Source of the DNA: Kiloniellaceae bacterium
GTDB lineage: Bacteria > Pseudomonadota > Alphaproteobacteria > Kiloniellales > J153
Direction: 5' to 3'
Assembly (NCBI GenBank): GCA_021776135.1
Contig: JAJFGL010000052.1
Location: 1 to 62,030, forward strand
Length of the DNA stretch: 62,030 nucleotides
Of the stretch, positions 8,710 through 16,325 are shown in pieces (within the stretch, counting starts at the first letter, position 1; the number at the start of each line of letters is the position of its first letter). Under the pieces are notes generated by a model that saw nothing but the letters and a program-made list of their open reading frames with translations, had not been told where the DNA came from and did not search any database. Made by a program: the position numbers and the translations under genes.

Positions 8710-8811
8710 TCCCCCCGCCCCAACCCTCCCCCTCAAGGGGGGAGGGAGAATAAGGCAATGCTCTTCCCCTAACTCCCTCCCCCTTCGACGGGGGAGGGCC
8801 GGGGTGGGGGT
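8710..8811. repeat. GC-rich imperfect inverted repeat
   Basis: C-runs followed by CAACCCTCCCCCTCAAGG are mirrored by a distal AGGGCCGGGGTGGGGG run, with two smaller internal hairpins (CCCTCCCCCTCAAGGGGGGAGGG and CTCCCTCCCCCTTCGACGGG...). It sits in the gap between grxD and the VOC gene and resembles the short dispersed palindromes common in alphaproteobacterial intergenic DNA. Only this copy is seen in the window. Confidence 0.65.
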
Positions 8812-8908
8812 GACAGTTTAGCCAAGTAATCCCGGCACCCGAAGACGCGCCTCTTTCCTGCCCATTACCCTGCGGGATGACGTCATAACGGCTAGACGGC
8901 CACAGGCC

Positions 8909-9247
8909 CTAGGACGCCGCTTGCACCGGCACGCCCTTGTCCTTGAACAGGGTTTCCAGCTCGCCCGATTGGAACATCTCGCGCACGATGTCGCAGCCGC
9001 CCACGAATTCGCCCTTGATGTAAAGCTGGGGCACGGTCGGCCAGGAGGAGAAGTCCTTCACGCCCTGGCGCAGGCCGGGGTCTTGCAGCACGTCGATGCC
9101 CTTGAACTTGACCCCCATGTGGGAGAGCGCCTGCACCACGGCGGCGGAAAATCCGCACTGCGGAAAGACCGGCGTGCCCTTCATGTAGAGCACCACATCG
9201 CTGGCGTCGATTTCCTGGCGAATGCGTTTCGCTACCATGTTATCCAT
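8909..9247 (-). CDS. grxD: Monothiol glutaredoxin (Grx4/Grx5 type)
   Basis: Carries [2Fe-2S] clusters with glutathione and passes them to apoproteins. The 112-residue protein has the monothiol CGFS active site at residues 31-34 after KGTPVFPQ, the TVPQLYIKGEFVGGCDI segment with the cis-proline, and normal full length. It lies 38 bases after bolA; BolA and CGFS glutaredoxins form cluster-bridged heterodimers, so the adjacency is functionally sensible. It is the last gene of the purS-purQ-purL-bolA-grxD run. Confidence 0.93.
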   Translation of the reverse strand: MDNMVAKRIRQEIDASDVVLYMKGTPVFPQCGFSAAVVQALSHMGVKFKGIDVLQDPGLRQGVKDFSSWPTVPQLYIKGEFVGGCDIVREMFQSGELETLFKDKGVPVQAAS

Positions 9248-9285
9248 TTTATGCGCGTCCTTGTATTTTGTGAGTGGCCGAAGAC

Positions 9286-9525
9286 TTAACTTTCGGGCGG
9301 TGTCGTGGTTTGCAAGGCCAGGGCGTGCAGTTCGCCGCCCATGCGCCCCTGGAGGGCCTCGTAGACCATTTGATGCTGCTGAACCCGGGTCTTGCCGGCG
9401 AAGGCCTTGGAGACCACATAGGCGGCGTAATGATCGCCGTCGCCGCGCAGATCCTCGATATTGACCTGGGCGTCCGGGATTCCTTCTTTAATCAAATTTT
9501 CGATCTCGGACGGTGACATCGGCAT
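9286..9525 (-). CDS. bolA: BolA-family protein
   Basis: Small (79-residue) BolA-like protein that partners monothiol glutaredoxins in iron-sulfur cluster handling. Visible features are the N-terminal helix SEIENLIKEGIPDA, the DGDHYAAYVVSKAFAGK stretch, and the conserved RVQQHQMVYEAL with its cluster-ligand His followed by LHALALQT. The ATG at 9525 is preceded by an AAGGGG ribosome site at good distance; the longer frame to 9582 would run into purL. It sits 20 bases behind purL and 38 before grxD. Confidence 0.88.
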   Translation of the reverse strand: MPMSPSEIENLIKEGIPDAQVNIEDLRGDGDHYAAYVVSKAFAGKTRVQQHQMVYEALQGRMGGELHALALQTTTPPES

Positions 9526-9545
9526 GTCTAAACGACCCCTTTTTC

Positions 9546-11768
9546 TCAGTCCTGTGTATCGCCCATGTAGGCCGGCAACCATTCCTCGTGCGCCGAGCGC
9601 AGCTTATCCAAGGATATGGGTGCGGCCCCCGGCAGCGTCAACGCCCCGCCGCCGCTGGTCCCGACCTTGGCCGCCGGCACCCCGGCGCCCTTCGCGGCCT
9701 CCAGCACCGGGCCGGCCGCCGGCACGCTAATAAGATAGCGCGCCTGATCTTCCCCGAACAACCATGCATGTAAAGGGGGTAATCCGGGCTCCTCCGGCGG
9801 ATTCAAGCAAGCGCCCAGGCCGCCGGCCAGGGCCATTTCGGCCAGGGCCACGGCCAGGCCGCCGTCCGCGAGGTCGTGGCAGGCGCTGACTCGCCCGGCC
9901 TCAATAAGCCCGCGCACGAAATCGCCGTTGCGGCGTTCGGCCTTCAGATCGACGGTTGGCGGCGCGCCCTCGCGCCGGCCCGCGATCTCGCGCAGGTAGA
10001 GAGAGGCCCCCAGGTGGCCCAAGGTATCGCCGAGCAATACAAGGTCTTCGTCTTCGCAAGTGAGGGCAATGGACGCGGTGCGGTCCAGGTTTTCGATCAG
10101 GCCGACCGCGCCGATGGCCGGGGTTGGCGGTATCGCCTTGCCGTTGGTTTCGTTGTAGAGCGACACATTGCCGGAGACCACCGGGAAGTCCAGCGCCCGG
10201 CAAGCTTCGCCGATGCCTTGGACGCAGCCGACGAATTGGCCCATGACCTCGGGCCGTTCCGGGTTGCCGAAGTTCAGGTTATCGGTCACCGCCAGGGGCC
10301 GCGCGCCGACCGCGTTCAGATTGCGCCAAGCCTCGGCCACCGCCTGCATGCCGCCGGCATGGGGCGCGGCTTGGCAATAGCGCGGGGTGCAGTCGGTGGT
10401 GACCGCGAGACCGCGGTTCGTGCCGTGGATGCGCACGATGCCCGCGTCGCCGCCGGGCCGCCCGGCGGTGTCGGCCATGACCATGTGGTCGTACTGTTCC
10501 CAAATCCAACGGCGGGAACAAAGGTCGGGACAACCGAGCAGTTGCAGCAGCGCGGCCCCGGCGTCGGCCGGTTCCGGCACCTCGCCGGGGGCGATAACCG
10601 GGACCTCGGGGGTTGGCGTATAGGGTCGCTTGTATTCCGGCGCGGCTTGCGCCAAGGGGTCGATGGGCAGGTCGCCGACGACCTCGCCGTGCATCTTCAG
10701 GACCATGCGGCCGCTATCGGTCAGGTGGCCGATGATGGCGAAATCCAGATCCCATTTTTCGAAGACGGAGCGCGCCAGGTCTTCGCACCCAGGCTTGAGG
10801 ACCATGAGCATACGCTCCTGGCTTTCCGACAGCATCATCTCGTAAGGGGTCATGCCGTCTTCCCGGCACGGCACCCGGTCCAGGTCCATCTCGATTCCCA
10901 GGCCGCCCTTGGACGCCATCTCAAAAGAAGACGAGGTCAGCCCGGCGGCGCCCATGTCCTGTATGGCGACGATGGCATCGGTGGCCATGAGTTCCAAGCA
11001 GGCCTCGACCAGCAGCTTCTCGGTGAAGGGATCGCCGACCTGCACGGTGGGGCGTTTTTCCTCCGCGCCCCCATTCGCCCCGTCCCCGCCGAATTCGGCC
11101 GAGGCCATGGTCGCCCCGTGAATGCCGTCGCGCCCGGTCTTGGAGCCGGTATAGACCACCGGGTTGCCGATACCGCTGGCTTGCGAGGTGAAGATGCGGT
11201 CCTGGCGCGCGATGCCCAGGGTCATGGCATTGACCAGGATGTTGCCGTTATAGCCGGGATCGAAATTAACTTCGCCGCCGACCGTCGGCACGCCGATGCA
11301 GTTGCCGTAGCCGCCGATGCCGGCCACCACCCCGGCCAGCAGGTGCCGGGTCTTGGGGTGATCGGGATCGCCGAAGCGCAGGGCGTTCAGGTTGGCCACC
11401 GGGCGCGCGCCCATGGTGAAGACGTCGCGCAAGATGCCGCCGACCCCGGTCGCCGCCCCCTGGTAGGGCTCGATGAAGCTGGGATGATTGTGGCTTTCCA
11501 TCTTGAAAATGGCGGCCAAGCCCTCGCCGATGTCGATCACGCCGGCGTTTTCGCCCGGCCCGTGAATGACCCAGGGCGCCTCGGTAGGCAGGGTCTTGAG
11601 CCAGACCTTCGAGGATTTGTAGGAACAGTGCTCCGACCACATGACCGAGAAGATGCCGAGCTCCAAATAGTTCGGCGCCCGGCCCATGATCTCCAGGATG
11701 CGGTCGTACTCCTCGGCCGAAAGGCCGTGTTCGGCGACGACGTTGGGGGGCGGGCCGTCTTGGCTCAC
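9546..11768 (-). CDS. purL: Phosphoribosylformylglycinamidine synthase, large (synthetase) subunit
   Basis: Converts FGAR to FGAM with ATP and ammonia in purine synthesis. At 740 residues it is the small, three-component type that works with PurQ (glutaminase) and PurS. Two AIRS-like halves are visible; motifs include [13 protein letters not shown] near residue 43, KMESHNHPS near 90, and [17 protein letters not shown]. It begins with GTG, overlapping the purQ stop by four bases (GTGA), and is followed after 20 bases by bolA. Several long frames on the opposite strand are shadows of its codon bias. Confidence 0.95.
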   Translation of the reverse strand: MSQDGPPPNVVAEHGLSAEEYDRILEIMGRAPNYLELGIFSVMWSEHCSYKSSKVWLKTLPTEAPWVIHGPGENAGVIDIGEGLAAIFKMESHNHPSFIEPYQGAATGVGGILRDVFTMGARPVANLNALRFGDPDHPKTRHLLAGVVAGIGGYGNCIGVPTVGGEVNFDPGYNGNILVNAMTLGIARQDRIFTSQASGIGNPVVYTGSKTGRDGIHGATMASAEFGGDGANGGAEEKRPTVQVGDPFTEKLLVEACLELMATDAIVAIQDMGAAGLTSSSFEMASKGGLGIEMDLDRVPCREDGMTPYEMMLSESQERMLMVLKPGCEDLARSVFEKWDLDFAIIGHLTDSGRMVLKMHGEVVGDLPIDPLAQAAPEYKRPYTPTPEVPVIAPGEVPEPADAGAALLQLLGCPDLCSRRWIWEQYDHMVMADTAGRPGGDAGIVRIHGTNRGLAVTTDCTPRYCQAAPHAGGMQAVAEAWRNLNAVGARPLAVTDNLNFGNPERPEVMGQFVGCVQGIGEACRALDFPVVSGNVSLYNETNGKAIPPTPAIGAVGLIENLDRTASIALTCEDEDLVLLGDTLGHLGASLYLREIAGRREGAPPTVDLKAERRNGDFVRGLIEAGRVSACHDLADGGLAVALAEMALAGGLGACLNPPEEPGLPPLHAWLFGEDQARYLISVPAAGPVLEAAKGAGVPAAKVGTSGGGALTLPGAAPISLDKLRSAHEEWLPAYMGDTQD

Positions 11769-12469
11769 GATAGCGCCTCGACCAGGCCGTCGAAGAGGGG
11801 CCGGCCGTCGATGCCACCCAGGGCCGGGTCGGCCAGGCGCTCCGGGTGGGGCATGAGGCCGAGCACGGTCTTGGCCTCGTTGAAGATGCCGGCGATGTTT
11901 GCGGCCGAGCCGTTGGGATTGGCGGCGCCGGTAAGGGCGCCCCCGGCGTCGCAGTAGCGAAAGGCGATCTGGCCCCGGTCTTCCAGACGCGCCACGTCTT
12001 CGCCGCCGGCGACGTAGTTGCCGTCGTGATGGGCGATGGGGATGCGGATTGTCTGGCCTTCCTCGTAACGGCTGGTGAAGAGGCTCTGGCCGGTCTCGAC
12101 CCGCAGGGTCACGTCCCGGCAGACGAATTTCAGGCTGGCGTTGCGGATCAGGGCGCCGGGCAGCAAGCCGGCCTCGGTCAGGATTTGAAAGCCGTTGCAG
12201 ATGCCCAGCACCGGCACCCCTTTTTCGGCCCGGCGCACGACCTCCCGCATGACCGGCGATTTCGCGGCCATGGCGCCGCAGCGAAGGTAGTCGCCGTAAG
12301 AAAACCCGCCCGGCAGGACAATCAGATCGACGGCCGCGAAATCGGCGTCTTTGTGCCAGACCATGACCGGGGCGGTGTTGGGGTTCCGGCGCGCCATGGC
12401 GGCGGCCAGGGCGACCGCCACGTCGCGGTCGCAGTTCGATCCGGGAAAGACGATGACGGCGGCTTTCAT
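11765..12469 (-). CDS. purQ: Phosphoribosylformylglycinamidine synthase, glutaminase subunit
   Basis: Releases ammonia from glutamine for PurL. The 234-residue protein starts [16 protein letters not shown]. It has the nucleophile Cys in [11 protein letters not shown], and a HPERLADP motif near the C-terminus with the His/Glu of the triad. The ATG at 12469 is the family start; a longer frame reaching 12619 only reads through the palindromic repeat. The stop overlaps the purL start by four bases, indicating translational coupling. Confidence 0.95.
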   Translation of the reverse strand: MKAAVIVFPGSNCDRDVAVALAAAMARRNPNTAPVMVWHKDADFAAVDLIVLPGGFSYGDYLRCGAMAAKSPVMREVVRRAEKGVPVLGICNGFQILTEAGLLPGALIRNASLKFVCRDVTLRVETGQSLFTSRYEEGQTIRIPIAHHDGNYVAGGEDVARLEDRGQIAFRYCDAGGALTGAANPNGSAANIAGIFNEAKTVLGLMPHPERLADPALGGIDGRPLFDGLVEALS

Positions 12470-12520
12470 GGCGGCCAAACCTGCCCCGAGGGCAAATGCG
12501 TGAGGCTGTGCAGTCCCACG

Positions 12521-12607
12521 GGTGCGTCCTTCGACAGGCTCAGGATGAGGAAGATCGTGGCTGGCATAAAGAAAAGTCCTCATCCTGAGCCTGTCGAAGG
12601 ACGCACC
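12521..12607. repeat. Perfect 30-bp inverted repeat between purS and purQ (REP-like, copy 3)
   Basis: The left arm 12521-12550 and the right arm 12578-12607 are exact reverse complements over 30 bases, with a 27-base loop. Arm core: TCCTTCGACAGGCTCAGGAT. It lies inside the presumed purS-purQ-purL transcript and could fold into a very stable RNA hairpin. It is the most symmetric of three related elements in this window. Confidence 0.9.
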
Positions 12608-12661
12608 ACGCCAGTCCAAGCCTTATGCGATTGCCCCAGACCTGCCCTGAATCCACCTGTT

Positions 12662-12904
12662 TCAAGCGTCCAAGTCGATGGCGTAGTTTTCGATCACGGT
12701 ATTGGCCAGCAGTTTTTCGCACATGGCCTGCAAGCTCTCGCGGGCCCGGGCGGGGTCGGATTCCGATAGCTCCAGCTCGATAACCTTGCCCTGGCGCACC
12801 TGTTCGACGCCTTCGAAGCCGAGGCCGGACAGGGCCTTGTGGATGGCCTTGCCCTGGGGGTCGAGTACCCCCGGTTTGAGGGTGACGTGAACGCGGGCTT
12901 TCAC
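12662..12904 (-). CDS. purS: Phosphoribosylformylglycinamidine synthase subunit PurS
   Basis: 80-residue bridging subunit that links PurQ to PurL. It starts MKARVHVTLKPGVLDPQGKA, followed by the conserved HKALSGLGFEGVEQVRQGKVIEL and the NTVIENYAID ending, all normal for the family. It is first in the purS-purQ-purL-bolA-grxD run, with a clear promoter just upstream (12944-12972). The 192-base gap to purQ is unusually wide and is filled by the inverted repeat. Confidence 0.93.
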   Translation of the reverse strand: MKARVHVTLKPGVLDPQGKAIHKALSGLGFEGVEQVRQGKVIELELSESDPARARESLQAMCEKLLANTVIENYAIDLDA

Positions 12905-12943
12905 CTGGTTGGGCCTCTCGAATCGCGGGGGTCTAGGGCGCGC

Positions 12944-12972
12944 AATCTAGCCGCCGCCCCGGTGCGTGACAA
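12944..12972 (-). promoter_or_regulatory. Sigma-70-type promoter of the purS operon
   Basis: On the minus strand TTGTCA (12967-12972), a 17-base GC-rich spacer and TAGATT (12944-12949), about 40 bases before the purS start. Spacing is ideal and both boxes match at least four of six consensus bases. Confidence 0.6.
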
Positions 12973-12986
12973 GACGCCCCGCGCGG

Positions 12987-13610
12987 TTATTCGAGCCCTT
13001 TGGACAGGGTGAAGGCGCCGCGCAGTTCGCCGGGCTTGAACCCGGTCGCCCGGTCTTGCGGGTACTTGGCGCGGATCGCGGCGGCCAGGTCCGGGTCGAT
13101 ATTGGCGCCATGGCAGGAGGCGCAGATCCCGCCCAGGGGAATCGCCTTCATGTAGCGGTAACGCTTTTGGCCGGTTTCCTGGGTGACCGCTTCGTGCTCC
13201 ATTTTCTTCAAGTCCCCGCCGGCCGCCGCGCGGGTCAGGAAATTGTTCAGCACGGCTCGCTCCTCGGGGGTCGGCGCGTTGTCCGGGTTACGCAGCCTGA
13301 GCGCGGTACGGGCCACCCGCCAGCCGTTGCCGGCGCCAAGGGATTGGGCGATACGCGGTGCGTCGATCTTACAAACGCCGATCGCGTGCTCGAATCCTTC
13401 CGCCTTGATCGCCCCTTTCAGCGCGCCCTGAAGTTGGGCGGCGAAGAGCTTAACCAGCGCCCGGGCCTCTTCTCGGGCCCCGGCGGGCATGGGGTCCGAG
13501 GCGCCGGCATAGGCCGGGGGCGCGGCCAATCCGGTATTCAGAGCAAGGCCAGCCAAGATAAGGACCGCCGGCAGACGGGTGGTGAGTCGCATGCGCAAGC
13601 CTAACAGCAT
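12987..13610 (-). CDS. DUF3365 (Tll0287-like) c-type haem protein, periplasmic
   Basis: A 207-residue secreted protein. A signal peptide with a hydrophobic core (about residues 13-36, ending around AYAGA) precedes a domain of the DUF3365/Tll0287-like type. A single c-type haem attachment motif CASCH lies at 163-167 and a lone Cys at residue 80. Such domains act as haem-binding redox or signal-sensing units. The protein has only the sensing domain, with no kinase or cyclase part. It stands alone upstream of the purS promoter on the same strand, and a functional link to purine synthesis is not evident. Confidence 0.78.
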   Translation of the reverse strand: MLLGLRMRLTTRLPAVLILAGLALNTGLAAPPAYAGASDPMPAGAREEARALVKLFAAQLQGALKGAIKAEGFEHAIGVCKIDAPRIAQSLGAGNGWRVARTALRLRNPDNAPTPEERAVLNNFLTRAAAGGDLKKMEHEAVTQETGQKRYRYMKAIPLGGICASCHGANIDPDLAAAIRAKYPQDRATGFKPGELRGAFTLSKGLE

Positions 13611-13927
13611 TTCCTATCTTCCCTCTGGCCGGAACTCGGGCTGGCTGGAACCTGAGGAAAAAAACTAGCCACGCGGAGGCGGCGCGACAATGCGCCACAT
13701 CAATAGGAAAACAAACGTGTCCAAGAGACTATGAGCCCAATGCCGGCCGGCAGGAAATTTTTTACCGGAGGGGTAAATTGTGTGCTTTGGCTTACACTTA
13801 TGGACATTTATTGCAGTATTTATCCACTGCTTTATCCACATGAAAAAAAGTCCTAATACTTGCTAAAGTTTGGCGGAATCGCTAGATTAGTTTTTAGTCA
13901 ATATTAGATTAATGTTCGAGGTATCGG
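13611..13927. other. AT-rich gap with two DnaA-box-like sites
   Basis: 317 bases without a gene. At 13820-13828 (TTATCCACT) and 13832-13840 (TTATCCACA) lie two same-orientation matches to the DnaA box, 12 bases apart. They are followed by an AT-rich tract (13841-13920) with TAGATTA repeated at 13883-13889 and 13905-13911. The gap must also contain the promoter of the DUF3365 gene on the minus strand and of the short ORF on the plus strand. Confidence 0.5.
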
Positions 13928-14167
13928 GTGGTCAGTCCTTATCTTCTTAGACCTGTGAGAGAGCTGAAAGAGGTGCTCGCGGTGGCACAAGACCCGCTGT
14001 CCGCGCCCGGCCCGGTCTCCCGTTCGTTCCCGCCGCGAAACCTATCCGGCACCGCCGCCGCGATCCTCCGCCAGCAGGGCCGCATTGCCCGGCCGCGCGT
14101 GGTCTGGGTCAATGAACCCAAGGCGCCCAAGGGACCCTCCAGCGCTAAACCGCGCAAATCAGACTGA
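13928..14167 (+). CDS. Short hypothetical protein
   Basis: A 79-residue frame with strongly GC-rich third codon positions from about codon 19 onward, which argues for a real gene. It begins with GTG at 13928 after GAGG at a 6-base distance; a second in-frame GTG at 13982, also behind a GAGG, would give 62 residues. The product is basic and Pro/Ser-rich (for example PRVVWVNEPKAPKGPSSAKPRKSD) with no membrane segment and no domain I recognise. Its stop lies two bases from the end of purC on the other strand. Confidence 0.5.
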   Translation: MVSPYLLRPVRELKEVLAVAQDPLSAPGPVSRSFPPRNLSGTAAAILRQQGRIARPRVVWVNEPKAPKGPSSAKPRKSD

Positions 14168-14169
14168 AT

Positions 14170-14931
14170 TCACTTAACCAGGGTTGGGCGCGTTCCCTCC
14201 GCCGGGATCGTGTCCGGCAGCACGCCCAGGCGGCGGGCAACCTCCCGATAGGCTTCCTCGACCTTACCCAGGTCGCGCCGGAAGCGGTCTTTGTCCATCT
14301 TCTCATTGGTTTCGATATCCCATAGGCGGCAGGAATCCGGGCTGATCTCGTCGGCCAGGACGATACGCATCTCCTCGTCCTCGTAGAGCCGGCCGAATTC
14401 GAGCTTGAAATCGACCAGCCGCAGCCCGACGCCCAGGAACAGCCCGGACAGGAAATCGTTTATCCGCAGGGCCAGGGGCACCATTTCATCCAGGTCCAGG
14501 TTGCTGGCCCAACCGAAGGCGGTGATGTGTTCCTCCGAGATCATGGGGTCGCCCAGTTCGTCCTTCTTGTAAAAGTACTCGATGATCGGCCGGGGCAGGG
14601 GGGTGCCTTCCTCGATCCCCAGGCGTTTCGAGATGGTCCCGGCGGCGACGTTACGCACCACGACCTCGACCGGAATGATTTCCACCTCACGGATAAGCTG
14701 TTCGCGCATGTTCAGGCGGCGCACGAAATGGGTGGGAATGCCGATTTCGCCCAAGCGCAGCATGAGGTATTCGGAAATGGCGTTGTTCAAGACGCCCTTG
14801 CCGGCGATCGTGCCGCGTTTTTCATTGTTGAAGGCGGTCGCGTCGTCCTTGAAATACTGGACCAGCGTGCCCGGTTGCGGGCCTTCGAAGAGGACCTTGG
14901 CCTTGCCTTCGTGGATTCGTTTGCGGCGCAT
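14170..14931 (-). CDS. purC: SAICAR synthetase
   Basis: Ligates aspartate to CAIR in purine synthesis. The 253-residue protein starts [21 protein letters not shown] with the Lys/Gly-rich ATP-binding loop, then [11 protein letters not shown] and [10 protein letters not shown]. It also has [21 protein letters not shown] and DFKLEFGR ahead of the [13 protein letters not shown] substrate motif. The ATG at 14931 follows GGGGGAGGGTCGAT, a strong ribosome site; the frame extends further upstream but without family similarity. The neighbouring NRDE gene begins on the same strand about 100 bases upstream. Confidence 0.95.
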   Translation of the reverse strand: MRRKRIHEGKAKVLFEGPQPGTLVQYFKDDATAFNNEKRGTIAGKGVLNNAISEYLMLRLGEIGIPTHFVRRLNMREQLIREVEIIPVEVVVRNVAAGTISKRLGIEEGTPLPRPIIEYFYKKDELGDPMISEEHITAFGWASNLDLDEMVPLALRINDFLSGLFLGVGLRLVDFKLEFGRLYEDEEMRIVLADEISPDSCRLWDIETNEKMDKDRFRRDLGKVEEAYREVARRLGVLPDTIPAEGTRPTLVK

Positions 14932-15031
14932 ATCGACCCTCCCCCGGGATCCGCTGGGTTTAACCGAGGCCCACGAGGGAACCCCGACCGCAGCCGGACA
15001 GATATAACAACAGTAGGGGCATCGTACAAAC

Positions 15032-15823
15032 TCAGCCCATAATCCCAACATCCTCGTATGGGGTCTTGTCTGGGCGGCCGGGCGCGAACAGCCAAACCGG
15101 CTTGGCGGGCTTGGCGCGGGCGTTTTGGGGCAGGCCGGGCAGGGCGATCAGGGAGCTGGAGACGGTCTCGAAACCGCTGTCGGCGATCACCGTCATGGCG
15201 CCTTGCGGCCCATCGCCGGGATCGAAGCGGCGGCTGGCCAGGAGGCGCTTCCAGGCGCCCCAGGCGCCCCGGTGCGGATCGGGCGGCGTGGCCGCCTCGA
15301 AGCGCGGCAGATAGCTGCGTATCCGCGCGCTCTCGGGGTCGTTGCGGTCGTGAGCGGTCAGCATGGACAGGCCCGGAGGCAGCTCGAAGGCCTCGATCCC
15401 GGGGCTCCGCCCGCCGGGATTTGGCGGCCCGGCGCGGTGGCGCACCCAGTAGGCGTCGCGCCGGTCGGCGACGACCAAGTTGAAACTGCGGTAGCTATCC
15501 GGGACGATGCGGGTCAGGGCCGTCGCCCCGCCCGAGGCGTCGCGGTGCTCCAAGGCGGCGAGGACCAGCTCGCCCCGGCTGCGCTTGTCTTTTTGCGGGC
15601 CCAGGGACCCGGCCCGGTTGAGAATGCCCGCGGCCACGCCCCAATCGTTCACCCCCAGCCAGGATCCGCCGCCGAGTTCATCGAGGCCGGCGAGGATATG
15701 GGGCCGCTCCGGCCAATGGCGGCCCGGCGCTTGCCAATGGCGGCCGGTCATTTCGTCCCGGTTGGCCGCTAAGATCAGGGGCCAGGGATGTCCGGGGCGG
15801 CGCAGGACGACCAGGGTGCACAT
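15032..15823 (-). CDS. NRDE family protein (TANGO2-like)
   Basis: A 263-residue protein beginning MCTLVVL, with Cys2 in the position of an N-terminal nucleophile, and the family signature AANRDE at about residues 19-24. It continues with [19 protein letters not shown], as in NRDE/TANGO2 proteins. Eukaryotic relatives are linked to Golgi organisation and haem or lipid handling; the bacterial role is not settled. It is normal in length for the family and lies upstream of purC on the same strand. Confidence 0.82.
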   Translation of the reverse strand: MCTLVVLRRPGHPWPLILAANRDEMTGRHWQAPGRHWPERPHILAGLDELGGGSWLGVNDWGVAAGILNRAGSLGPQKDKRSRGELVLAALEHRDASGGATALTRIVPDSYRSFNLVVADRRDAYWVRHRAGPPNPGGRSPGIEAFELPPGLSMLTAHDRNDPESARIRSYLPRFEAATPPDPHRGAWGAWKRLLASRRFDPGDGPQGAMTVIADSGFETVSSSLIALPGLPQNARAKPAKPVWLFAPGRPDKTPYEDVGIMG

Positions 15824-15942
15824 GACGGTTTGGGCTCTAGGAGGGTTAGGAGGGTGTTGCGGAAGGGCGGCGGCTTGCCTATCTATCTGAAGCGGATAAT
15901 ACGTTATACATACGGTTCTGGACCAGGAGGAGGCCCCGCGGG

Positions 15943-16263
15943 ATGACCAGCTTCGATAAACGCGAAAAATCGTTCGAGAACAAGTTCAAGCACGATCAGG
16001 ATCTGCAGTTCAAGGTCGAGGCGCGGCGCAACAAGCTCTTGGGCATCTGGGCGGCGGAGTTGATGGGCATCGCGGACGCCGACGCCTTGGCTTATGCCAA
16101 GGAGGTCATCGCGTCCGATTTCGACGAGCCCGGCGACGAGGATGTCTTGCGCAAGGTCTTGGCCGACTTGGAAGCCAGGAACGCCGGTATCAGCGCCCAT
16201 CTCTTACGCAAGAAAATGGACGAACTCATGGTGGCCGCCAAGGCGCAGGTCATGGAGGAATAG
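15943..16263 (+). CDS. DUF1476 protein, F1-ATPase inhibitor zeta subunit
   Basis: Alphaproteobacteria-specific small protein that inhibits the F1Fo-ATP synthase in relatives such as Paracoccus. The 106-residue length and the highly charged, all-helical sequence are typical (DKREKSFENKFKHDQDLQFKVEARRNKLLGIWAAELMG at the start, KVLADLEARNAGISAHLLRKKMDELM near the end). An AGGAGG-like sequence lies at 15926-15934 before the ATG. A possible promoter (TTGCCT 15875-15880, TAATAC 15897-15902, 16-base spacer) lies just upstream. It is divergent from the NRDE gene. Confidence 0.88.
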   Translation: MTSFDKREKSFENKFKHDQDLQFKVEARRNKLLGIWAAELMGIADADALAYAKEVIASDFDEPGDEDVLRKVLADLEARNAGISAHLLRKKMDELMVAAKAQVMEE

Positions 16264-16325
16264 AGCGGCGGGCTTCGGCGGTTCGGCCTCTTGGGAACTT
16301 TCGGCAAGGACAGCCTGGCGGGCGG

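Noticed and set aside
9876-11957. 693-codon open frame opposite purL and purQ
   Set aside because: It is an artefact of GC-rich codon bias on the complementary strand of well-identified purine genes; composition is His/Arg/Gly/Gln-rich with no domain.
12470-12619. Longer purQ start
   Set aside because: The extra 50 residues translate the inverted repeat and the gap; PurQ proteins begin at MKAAV.
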